A DNA stretch of 64,000 nt. Origin: Chlamydomonas sphaeroides (Eukaryota > Chlorophyta > Chlorophyceae > Chlamydomonadales > Chlamydomonadaceae). The stretch's first letter is position 1; every line of letters begins with the position of its first letter. Made by a program: the position numbers and the translations under genes. The DNA is taken from the NCBI GenBank assembly GCA_001662425.1, contig BDDC01000006.1, positions 34,983 through 98,982 of the forward strand, written 5' to 3'. This document shows positions 1-10,061 of this stretch, piece by piece. The notes under the pieces were generated by a model. That model had not been told where the DNA came from. It saw only the letters and a list, made by a program, of their open reading frames with translations, and ran no database searches.

Positions 1-1263
1 GGTGGTGAGGCATGGGGGCCAGGGCCGAACTCAATCCACATGGCGTCAGGGGCCTGCCGCAAGCAAAGGGCATGTGGGCTGATGTGGTATATGTGGATCG
101 ATGTGGGTCGATGTGGGTCGGAGTACTTCGTGTGCTCAAGAGTCGCCGGGGCCAAATTGTCTGCTTAGAGATCGGGGCGGCTGGGGATCTACCGATTGGG
201 AAATCGTGTCCGCGCCGCACGTTCAGCAACATGGGCTATTACGGCCGAGCCCAAGGCCACGGCGCTAGATGATGCGCTAGGATGCTTTGCATGCGCCATG
301 AGCGAGGGCCAGGGCCAGGGCCAGGGCCAGGGCCAGGGCCAGGGCCAGGGCCAGGGCCAGGGCCAGGGCCAGGGCCAGGGCCACGCACCGTGGCTGCGTC
401 CCCGATGCCGGTGGCTGTCACCAGCAGCACGTCGTAGCCCGAGCTGGCGGTCGGGGGCTGGGCGTCGGTCAGCAGCGCCTCGCGCGTTCGTATGAAGGTG
501 ATCTGGCCATGGCGGCCACCGGGGAGGGCGGGTCGTCGTGGGCAAGGCATGGATAGGAGGGCCAGGGCCTGTGTAGGCGTCGCGGGTGCGGCGCCCTTGT
601 GCAATATTTGCGTGTGTCGAGAGCAATTACGATCAACTATGGCGTCGAAGTTATCTGGATCGGCAACACTCACGAAATCCAGCAGCTGCCAAGACACATC
701 CAGGCGGGTGGGGTTGGAGTAGGACTGGTTGCCGTACGCATAAAGGGCGGACAGAAGGACGGAGTAGGGCCCCAGCACGCGCAGGGGGCGCTGTGGGGTG
801 GGCGCCATGGGTGTAGCAAGGCGCACTCGGTAAGAGGTTGCAGGGCGGAAGCGTGAGAGACTCCGCTAGCCCGACCGCGCCCCGCGGCCCCCGCAGGGGC
901 GGACAAGAGCCCCCCGGCTAGCTTATGAAGGCGCCCCTCCCGCAGCTCGGACACCCACCCGCGATGCATCGCGAGCTCCCTCAACCCAGCACTCCCGTAG
1001 CAGCGACGCGATGGCGAGTCGGGGCGAAGCCAGGGGCCCCGGCCCAGTAGCCGAGCAGCTGCAGCGACCCATAAGCGATTAGGTGGCTGTTCGCGGTGAG
1101 CGCCGTGTGCAGGAGGTGCTTACGATGCGAGCACGGCGCGCCCTCCGCTTGCCCTCACACAGGCGGCCGATAGTCCCGGCTCCACTGTGTCATCTGCGCT
1201 GCCACAATATACAGCGACAATCAACAACAGCAGGCACTGCGGCCAGCTCACATTCCACCGCAT
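1..1263 (-). CDS. Receptor-type nucleotide cyclase paralogue, 5' part (runs off left edge)
   Basis: Four exons are visible: 1124-1263, 959-1058, 674-790 and 389-502, joined in phases 2, 0 and 0. Exon 1 starts at the ATG ending at 1263 and encodes a signal peptide with the hydrophobic core CLLLLIVAVYC. Exons 2-4 align in order with exons 2-4 of the complete cyclase at 35061-49664. Shared blocks include SCSA near the start of exon 2, PLRV...LLSALYAYGNQSYS in exon 3, and TFIRTREALL...SGYDVLL in exon 4. Exon 4 is 114 nt in both genes. In the family this region is the extracellular solute-binding-like domain. The intron after exon 4 opens directly into a GGCCCT hexamer array. No further exon could be found between 1 and 388, so the catalytic part, if present, lies outside the window. 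The gene is either a genuine paralogue or a 5' fragment; the intact frame and splice sites favour a gene. Confidence 0.72.
305..383. repeat. Hexamer minisatellite (GGCCAG)n
   Basis: About 13 near-perfect copies of GGCCAG lie in the intron that follows exon 4 of the left-edge cyclase gene (minus strand). The array starts only a few bases after the predicted GT donor at 387-388. Read through without splicing, it would encode a Gly-Pro repeat in frame. Confidence 0.95.
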
Positions 1264-3829
1264 CTGCGAGGAGACGAAGCCAACGGCTCTTGCTGTCCTA
1301 ATCTCATGGCATGTAAGCGCAGTTGACCTCGGATTCGAGGAGCGCGTGGAAAGGGACAGACTTAAGTCCAGCGTGAACGGAGGCTTTGACTCGTACTTGG
1401 TTCTTGAATGTCGCTGTATCTGTGTACTGTCAATAGTGCACAACGGTCAGCAAGTCCACAATGATCGGCATGTCGCACTCGCACAGTACGACGGCGAAAC
1501 CTGCCGTATGCTATTCTGCACCGCTGCGTTGAGCGCGAGCTGGGTGTGGCTTTTACCGATGCAGAAGATGCGCGCTCTGGAGCGCGACGACCTGCCGCTT
1601 GCCAAGGCGACGTCTCCCCTGGGACCACCCCTTGAGCCTCCTGGCACCTGCTGCTGCGTGGGCCGGGCTTTTGTCATTCACGCAGACGGGGACAGGCGCT
1701 GCCCTACCAGCGGTCCAAGAGGTCGGCGCCTGTCCTCACCGGTCAGGGTCGGATGCCCTCGATATTAGGGAGGCCCTGCCCAGCTCAAAATGTAACCGCC
1801 CAGTAACCCGAACTACTCCTTTTACTGTAGAACCAGCGTGGAAGTCAGTGAAAGGTACCTGAGAATATTACTCCTTGTATCCTTGTGCAGGCTTTCGCCG
1901 ACTGACGCTGACTCTCCTCTTGATGCCATGTGTCCATCACCACAGCAGCAGCCATCTGCGCCGCGTCTGCACAACAGCGACGCCGTTCGGCAGGTCACAG
2001 GCTCCTGACAGGGTGTGACGCAGGGGAGACCCCTGGTGTGACGCGCTTCCCGGTCACCCTTGACATCCAGCGTCAGTTCCTCCAGTGTCAGGTTCCTCCA
2101 GTTCCTCCAGTTCCTATCTAAAACCCCATCCTCTAACATATCTTCTAACATCGTCAACCGAGCGGCCAACTCCAAACACCTTCTTTCACAGCTTATCATT
2201 ACTTTCCCGAAAGCTCTGCGCTGCTCGGGCCTCACGGCAATCCAGCGGCATGCGCGCTGGCGCTACCGCGTAGCCACCACGAGCGGCGTAGCTGCGTGGC
2301 GCGTCCTTGACCTTTCAGGACCTTTCCTCTCTACAACGGCCCAACGCCGAGCTTGTAGCACTGCAGCCGGGGGACTGGGTGCATCGGCGTGCTGGCTTGC
2401 TCGTTCCGTGCCGCAGGTCGCAGGCCCCACGCTCGCCTGCGGCTGTGCATGTGCGTGCACGCGCCGGCACATGCCGCACACACACACAGCCGCTCCACGC
2501 GCATTCCCCGAGCACACATCACTCCCGCATACGCCCTCCCCCAGGGACAGCTGTGCACGCATGGGCGCACATGCGGCCTCGAACCCACCGCCCTGCTGCT
2601 GCTGCCCTGTCAGCCCATGTGCCGCTATGCATGCGCGCACAGCCGTGCCGCCCCGCGTGACACGCCGTGGCGCAACCGGGTGCTCTCTTCACCATGGATC
2701 CTAACATGCCGCCTGCCGCGCCTATCTAAAAATAGAAGAGCAGCCGACATCGCCGGCGTATGAGTTGCTGACCGCCGTCCTGACGAGCTGACGTGCGCCG
2801 CCAACTCGGGGCGCAGCACGCCCGCCGTCCGCGGTGTCTATCACCACCTACAAGGTGCGGCGGCCGTCAGGCGGCGGGTAGCAGAGTTTGATCAGGGCAG
2901 GGGCCACCAACCCCGGATATGAAGCGAACGCACGGTCCTTCTGGCAGTCGGTCAGCTGCGGCAGCAGCGCTCAGGCCATGCTCCACAAACAAGGGCCGAA
3001 GCCAAGGCCGCCGTGCGTGCCAGGGACACCTCCTGATGCGTGTGCCGTCCTGCGGCGTGGGCCCGGCCGCCGGCGGGCCGCTGAGACTGGGCCACACAGA
3101 GGCGGTGGCCGTGGTGAGCAGCGGTGAGCAGGGCATCGTAGCCTTAGCTCATTCTAGGGCCCAGCGCCCAGGAACGCAGGAAGCCGGACCAGCACAGCTC
3201 GCGCCCTGCTGGCTCTGACACACGCTGCCAATGCGCCCGTCGCAGGCACGTCAACGCTTGCGGCGATAGATACGTACATCGCAAGCAACAGGAGCGTGAT
3301 ACTGCATGCGAACGCGTCGGCCATTGAGTGCCACGTAGTGCAGTGTCAAATCGCGTTGCATTCCCGGAAATGATCGTCGTGTCGAAGCAGCAGCACTTTT
3401 TCGGCCCCGCACATCTACCTCAGTGAATAGGCTCCGCTCGCTGTACTGCGCCCGCAGCTCATTCCAGACGTCTCTGCCAGACGTCTCTGTCACACAGGGC
3501 CCACACCCAACCACCGCAGATCCGAGCCTACTCCTGGAGCAGGACCCGCTTCGCTGCTGCCACGTGCACACAGGTTGTCCATGCGCGCCAGTTAGCTACC
3601 CCGCAAGCACTGCGTCTCGAACAGACATGCGCGGCCCCCCAGGCCCACCACACACCGTACCGTAATGCGGGGCTCACGGCGCGCCGCACCCACCATCCAA
3701 GTCAGGCAAGGACTCACAGGTCACCAGTCCAGATATATACCGCTCACACACCACACGCACACACGCGCACCGACCTTCCCCACACCGGCACTCCAGCCCC
3801 GATCCCCGCGGACCCATTACCCCCGCCGG
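1264..3829. other. Intergenic, no gene recognised
   Basis: This stretch separates the 5' end of the left-edge cyclase gene from the 3' end of the EFR3-like gene. It must hold the cyclase promoter and the EFR3-like 3' UTR. Open frames exist on both strands but none shows conserved blocks or consistent splice sites. A short tandem array of GTTCCTCCA-like units lies at about 2074-2117. A minus-strand frame at 1822-2235 contains a Leu/Glu-rich patch that may only reflect this repeat. Confidence 0.6.
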
Positions 3830-6800
3830 TCACCCCGTCACTGCCTGGAGCCGTGTCACCAGCTCCCCCATCTCCAGCACCCCCGGGCCCTTGCCGGTCG
3901 CCGCCGCCGGCACCTTGTCGTACGCGGCCACCACCTCGAGCACGTCCGCCACACTCAACGTCACGTCGTCCACCGACAAGCCGCCGTCGCCGCCGCCGTT
4001 GGCGGCGCGCGCCCCTGCAGCCCCTGCGCCGGCAGTTGGCGCATGAAGTCGTGAGAAGTTGCGACGTCATGAGTAAGGATGGCTACGGCAGCAATGCGCG
4101 CTGACGCCATGAGACACACCGCCGCATCAGCCAGCCCCGGCGCCCTGCCCCCGGCGCCGCTTCTTGCGCCTCGCGTTGGCTCCAACGAGCCGGCGCGTCC
4201 ACAACCCTGCCCTGCCGTGCGTCCTCCCTACCCAAGGTGCCCACCTGGCCCGACCGCGTTCGCCTCCCCGTCCGCCTCGCCGTCGCCCTCGGCCAGCATC
4301 TCCACCACGTGCGCCAGGTTGAGGCGCTCGCGCTTTATGGAGGCCACCCGGCTGCGGGCCATGGCCTCCAGCTTGGAGGTCACGCTGCGGTAGGCAGGCA
4401 GGCAGACAGGCAGGGCAGAGGCAGGGGGCGTACAAAGGATGAGACAAAGCGCGGACGCGAGCGGTAATCCATTGTGCTTTGGCGCGCATGTGCGCTCTGT
4501 GCCACACGCAGAGTCTGCGGAGGCCAGCCGGCTGCGGGCCATGGCTTCCAGGGAGCAGGGACGCGGCAAGGGGACGAGCCACCCGCCGCCTAGCAGAGCG
4601 GAGGCGAAGTGCAATCCCTGCCGCACCCAGCGCAGCACTCACTGAGCTATCTGCGCGCCGCGCCCCGCGGCCGCCGCGTCGCCGCCCGCTGCGGGCGGCA
4701 GCGCAGCCAGCTGCTGCGTGGCCGGCAGTCCGGGCATCGCGTGCTCGGTGAAGGGCTCGAAGATGACGTTCTGCAGGTTGTGCATGTAGTGGGTGTGCAG
4801 GATGCTCCCCTGGCGGCAAGGGGCGCGCGGTTGGGCACGGTCAGGCGGCGCAGGCTGGGCGGCGGAACATGCCGGCGGCGTGTCAGGGGTACTGCGGTAC
4901 CACCACACGGCACGACACCTCGGCATGTTTTCGTTGCCCCGTGCCAGCATACGCACCCCTGGGCCACGGCACCGCAGTTAGCATCTCCTCAGCACAGGGA
5001 CCGTACGGGACGCGCGCATGCCGTACGCGCGTGTCGTACCTTGCACAGCGCGTCCAGCACCTTGCCGTACCAGTGGTCGATGGGCCAGTCCTTGCCCACA
5101 GCCAGCAGGCAGGCCTCCGCTTCCCGTGCGCTGCCCTCGAACAGCGGCGAGGAGCTGACCAGCAGGCCGCCCTCTTCCTGCAGGGGCGGGGTCCGCAGCG
5201 GCAAGGCGGCAGCACGTTTGCTCGTGAAGCGAATGCAGAGTTAACACCTTTGCTCACTGAGGACTGGGCGGCAAGGCGACACCCCGCAGACATCCTGGCG
5301 GAGCTCAACCGATTGCGGCAACCCGCACGCCGACTGCAGCGATTCCACCCCATGGCCGTGTGGCGACCTGCCGGCCCACCTTGACGCAGGTGCAGGCCTC
5401 CGGCTTCACGCTGAAGCGCAGCGGCGTCAGGTGCGGGCAGTTGGCCTGGACCGCCAGCTGGCCCAACAGGTTGGACACCAGCAGCAGCAGCGCCACCGCC
5501 CACAGCTGGTCGGCCTGGTCGTCTGCGGGAGGGCCCGGCCGGGGCACCGCACAGCCCACACTCTCAACACATCACGCCATGCCTTGCGGCGCCGAGGCAC
5601 CACACCCCTTGCCGCGTCCTGGTATGCCACCGGGGACAGCCGCTGAGCGCGACCCATGCCCCAGCCCGCACGCACCTCCCGTGCCCGGCCGCTCGCCGCC
5701 CGCCGCCGCGGCCGCCGCGCGCTCCACGCGCGCCGCCGCGCCCGCCGCCGGCACCAGCTGCAGCGCGGTGCGGTACAGCGCGCGCGCCAGGCGGACGCCG
5801 TGCAGCAGCAGCTCGGGCTTTCGACCGGCGAGGCAGGAGCTGAGGATGCGGCTCATGGTGGCCACGTCGGCAGGCGTGCCCAGGGATACGTTGCGGGACA
5901 TCTGCGGAGCGAGGCGGCGGGCACGCAGAGGCGGGGGACGCAGCGGTCCTGGTCAGCGCGAGCACCGGGCATCGGGTCGTCCGGCACCAGGCCCGAGATG
6001 CGCCCGAACACGCATTGCATATTAAGCCAAACACGGTACGCATGCGAACGAGGCTCACCTGCAGCACGAGGTCCATGAGCCCCAGCGCCGCCTTCTCGTC
6101 CCGCAGCCCCGGCTTGCAAGCGCCCAGCACGCAGCCAAGCAGCTCGCAGGCCGTGGCGCGAGCGTCCGCCTGGGGTGGGCGGGTGCGTGGGCGGGCAGCA
6201 GGCACGTCAGGGCGGGCAAGCCAGGGGCCCAGCTCTTGCGCTCGCGCTCCAACGCTGCGGCCCACATCTGGCTGATGAGGGTGCGTGCTGCCGGTGAAGC
6301 GGCGGGAATGGCTGCGTGCCCGACCAGCAGCCCCAGGGGAGCGAGCGCTCCTCCGCGCCCCGCCATGCGGCCCCGCCACGGCCACCGCAGCGCGCACGTG
6401 CGCGGGCCGCGTGCGCGTACCTCGGTGGGCCCCCACACGCCGATGACGGCGGCCAGCTGCTGCAGCAGCTGCGCGGGCGGGTTACCGCCCGGGAAGGAGG
6501 CGCCCAGTCCCGGGAAGGCGGGGATGCACAGCGCCGCCACCAGCGCACACTCCAGGCAGGCCTGTCGGGGCGGGGAGAGCACGGCGCGGCCCCAGCTTGC
6601 TTGCCGCATACTCGCCTGGCAGCCCTAGCAGTCGGCCTGCGCCCCAGCCCAGGATAGGCCCACCTGCGCCTCCTTGCTGGCGACCGCGTGCTGCCGCAGC
6701 ACCGCCGAGATGGCCTCGCACAGCTGCCCCGCGTCGCCCACCTCGCCCGCCAGCCGCCGCATTGCAGCCTGCGGGGCGCGCCACCAGCCAGCAGCACACG

Positions 6801-9572
6801 CAGCAGCATCTGGGTCGGTACGGCACGGCCCAGCGCCGCCCAGCTCCTCAAGCCGAAGAGGCGCAGCTGGCTTGGTGCCAACGGCGCAGGCCCGGCTCGG
6901 ACGCGGGCGGGCTTGACGCTGCTTCCCCATGCACGCACCATCACGGTGCTGCGCAGCTGCGTGGTGCTGCCGCTGACGTCAGCCGTCAGCGCGCGCGGCA
7001 GCTCCTGCAGCGCCAGGCTGAAGGCCGACAGCGAGTAGACGGGCGGCTGCAGCGACGGCCGGGGCGGGGAGGGGCGGAGCACAGGGCCGCGGGCAGGTAG
7101 GCAGCAGCGGAAGGTCCCGCCTCGCGCGCTGCTACGCTTGCCGGGCGCAGGGGCTGCCAGGCACATTGCAGCAGCTTTGCTGCTGTGCGGTGTGCCCATC
7201 TGATGTGCCACGCCCGACTACAGTAATCGGGTGCGCTAGCTGCTGCGGGGCTCGCCCCTCTTCGCACACCTGCGCTCTGCGGTCTGCGGTCCAACGGCAA
7301 CACATCCTCCTGCCAGCACTTGCCCCTCCTTCCGCACCTGCTGCAGCGCCAGGTTGATGACCACGATCCGCTCGTCAGGGCTCAGCCCGGGGGCGCTGCT
7401 GTGCCGCATGAGCGCCGTGAACAGCGGGAAGGGCTGGTCGGAACAGGAGGTCTGCACCAGCGCCATGAGCCGCTGCAAGGGGGAGGTAGACAGGAACGGC
7501 GGTGCGGGGTGTGGTGAGCGCAGCGGTCCGAGCCCTTCAGACATGGAGCAGCGGCTCTGCACACCAGTGCCATCGGCATGTAATAGGATAGATAGAGACG
7601 CATACATATATATGTATATATATACGCAGAGAGAGAGAGCGGGGAGCACAGGCAGGTAGGGACAAGGAGCGAGCCCGAGGGCCTGCGTCGGACGGCGCGC
7701 AGGGGCGCGGCGGAGGGCTGCTGCTGCCGAGGGCGCTGCCGCTGCCGCTGCCACGAGGCTGAGCGCACCTGCACCGCCTCGCCCTGCTGCCAGCGCCGGT
7801 CCTGGTCCAGGTACCGGAACAGCGTCTCCATCACCCGGTACACCGTGCTGATGTCCTGCAGGTGGGGCGGCAGTGGGCCACAGGGCGCGGCGCATGGAGC
7901 GTGTGCAGGGCGCAGGGCGCGAGGTGCAGGTGCCCATGTCGTGCAGCCGGGGTAGCAGGGGGAGGGAGCGAATGGCAACCGCATCCACGGCGCACGGGGC
8001 GTGTTCACGGCACATGGGGCTAGGTATTGATGCCCTGGGCGCGGCCTGCAATTCGTATATGGCAGTGGTGACGTGCGTGCTCGTGAAGCAAGTGACGCGC
8101 GATGGAGGGCACGCCACGCAATTGTGCCGCTACTGGCGCGGCAACGACAGACCGGGTGCGGTGAAGCGGGGCGGAGCCGCCCCGCCTGTACCGCTGCCTC
8201 CGCAAGCGACCCTGCTCCGTCCACAGCGACAAGTACCAGCCCGCCCCGCCTGCCGTGCGGTACGGCATAACTTCCAACCAGCGGCCCCGCACCTGCAGGA
8301 AGGGCTTGAACTTGAGCAGCACGCTGCGCGCCAGCACCGGCACCGTGGACTCGTCCGTGGAGGCTGCCGCGCTGGCGTCCAGGTTGTGCAGCACCGCCGC
8401 CTGCGGCCCCGGGTCCGAAGGCACCTCGTCAGCCGGCAGTGCACACCGCGCGATGTCAGCCTGACGCGACACCATGTGGCTTAAGTGCTGCCGGAATACC
8501 GACGCCCGTAGCGGCGCAGGCCTGCGCCTCGACGCCATGGACCGCTCGCATGGTACAGCAGGTTGCGAGGGCACACCTCGATCTCCTCGAGATTGGACGG
8601 CAGCGCCCGCAGCTCGTGGCAGAGGCCTATGAACTCCGCCACAGACCGCAGGCAGGCAAGCGTGAGCGCCGCCGCCGACTGCTTGCCGCCGCCGCGGCGC
8701 GCCAGCTCGCAGGCCTGGCTGACGAGCGGCAGCACGGCGCGGAGCTGGTGGTCCACGGGGTTCTGTCGGGTCAAAGAAAGTTTCGGGGGCGCTTGTCATG
8801 CAAGGGGGTTATGCTCTTTAAGTTGTGGGATTGGAGGGGGGGCCCAAGCGGCTGCTGTGCGGGCTTGCAGCTTGTGTGCTGCTGACCTGAGCCTTTATGT
8901 AGCTGGCGAGCAAATCGGCGCCCATGCCGCCGATGAAGGGGTCGGGGTGCGTGAGCAGCGTCTTGATCTGCGTAGGCAGCAGAGGTGAGGAGCTGGCTCT
9001 GATGGCAAAACGAGGAGGGAGAATCAACCGCTGGGGCGTGGTCAAACCCCAACCGTTGAAAGGCTACCCGCCCGAGTCACCCTCCCAAGCCGCTCCACCC
9101 CCAGACGCACCAACATATCCGGCTCCTCTATAAGCTCCTTGGTGAAGTAGGTGAACGAGATGGCGCTGCCTTCCTCGGCCGTCTGCTTCAGCAGGTGCTG
9201 ATATGTCTTCACGGCTACCCTGACATAGCCATACTGGCCAGAAGCCAGCTCCTTCTTGACGCGCCGAGTTAGCCGGCGCGACACCTGCATCACCCATCAC
9301 CCCGCAACGGCTTGCGTGCTGATCATCGCGACGGGGCCAGGATACACATTACCACTGACCTTGGATGCACGCGCGGGCTGCTTCTGCACATAATCCGCTA
9401 GCTTGTCTAGTTTCCGCTCGACTGCTTTCGGCAGAGGCTCGTTCGGGTCTGGTGGCTGCAGCGGAAAGACATCAGGCACTAGGACATTATAAACCTTGCG
9501 TGGCGCTTGCGACGCAGGTGGTGGAACGAAAGCACCAAGGCAGGAAAGCTTGTCTAATACTGCCATCAACAT
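3830..9572 (-). CDS. EFR3-like plasma-membrane scaffold (PI4-kinase complex; plant SRL2-type)
   Basis: Seventeen exons, each phase-consistent: 9360-9572, 9081-9284, 8887-8967, 8577-8762, 8293-8460, 7769-7855, 7338-7472, 6939-7046, 6664-6768, 6421-6561, 6059-6169, 5676-5901, 5380-5522, 5040-5177, 4643-4809, 4245-4384, 3830-4023. The product is about 848 aa, close to plant EFR3 homologues. The N-terminus follows the EFR3 pattern: a Cys near residue 11 (SCLG) that could be lipidated, then DVFPLQPPDPNE, KLDKLADYVQKQP, and SRRLTRRVKKEL...VRVAVKTYQHLL. Helical Leu-rich armadillo/HEAT-like segments follow. In yeast, animals and plants EFR3 anchors the PI4KIII-alpha complex at the plasma membrane. 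The first exons support the family well; the C-terminal third is less conserved and rests mainly on splice phase. The last intron has two tandem acceptors 9 nt apart (exon top 4023 or 4014). Confidence 0.75.
4519..4551 (-). repeat. Intronic copy of an exon fragment of the EFR3-like gene
   Basis: This 33-nt segment matches 4339-4371 inside exon 16 with two mismatches. It lies in the intron just upstream (4385-4642). On the minus strand both copies encode EAMARSR. Confidence 0.85.
7598..7642. repeat. AT-rich and GA microsatellite in an intron
   Basis: A run of alternating AT/GTATAT followed by a short GA run, inside the intron between exons 6 and 7 of the EFR3-like gene. It stands out against the surrounding GC-rich sequence. 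Confidence 0.85.
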
Positions 9573-10061
9573 CTTGTCTGTGGGCTACAAGGTAAGCAAT
9601 ATTGTAACACGTTGTATGTGGCATTTGAGTCGACCGCTGTCCGGTCAATGTTTGCAACACGGCACGTACCATACTTATCATTCCCCTCCACGGCAACTTG
9701 GCAACACACCTTGCGCTTTACAGTCGTATGCAGGGCAGCGTGGCACGCGCACATGGCCGCAACCTACATTGCCAACGTTCGCCGCCTAGCAGCCACCATC
9801 CGGCCAAACGCGGCGCACTGCCCGAAGCCGCTCAACAACCGCCGTCGCACACCCCTCACGCAGCAGCCCACATCCACGGGTGCAGCCCCTGAGACCGCCC
9901 AGCTCCAGCCGTACCTATGCCGCCCTCAGCACGCTCCCGCTCCCCCTCCGTCCCCAAACCCCACACGCGCGCTCAAGCCCCTGCTCCCCTGCCCTGCCTT
10001 GTGCTAACCCCCTTATCCCCAGCCCCGCGCCGCGCCGCGCCGCGCCGCGCCGCGCTGCGCC
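9573..10061 (-). other. Intergenic between CCT7 3' end and EFR3-like start
   Basis: This interval of 489 nt holds the CCT7 3' UTR and the EFR3-like promoter, in a head-to-tail arrangement on the minus strand. No coding blocks were seen. The half nearest the EFR3-like start is noticeably less GC-rich. Confidence 0.6.
9718..9722 (-). promoter_or_regulatory. Candidate TGTAA poly(A) signal for CCT7
   Basis: TGTAA on the minus strand, about 340 nt past the CCT7 stop codon. TGTAA is the usual poly(A) signal of chlamydomonadalean algae. The motif is short, so chance occurrence is possible. Confidence 0.35.

Noticed and set aside
1822..2235. 137-codon minus-strand frame with LTMLEDMLEDGVLDRNW
   Set aside because: The Leu/Glu pattern coincides with a short tandem repeat, and no splice partners or homologous blocks were seen.
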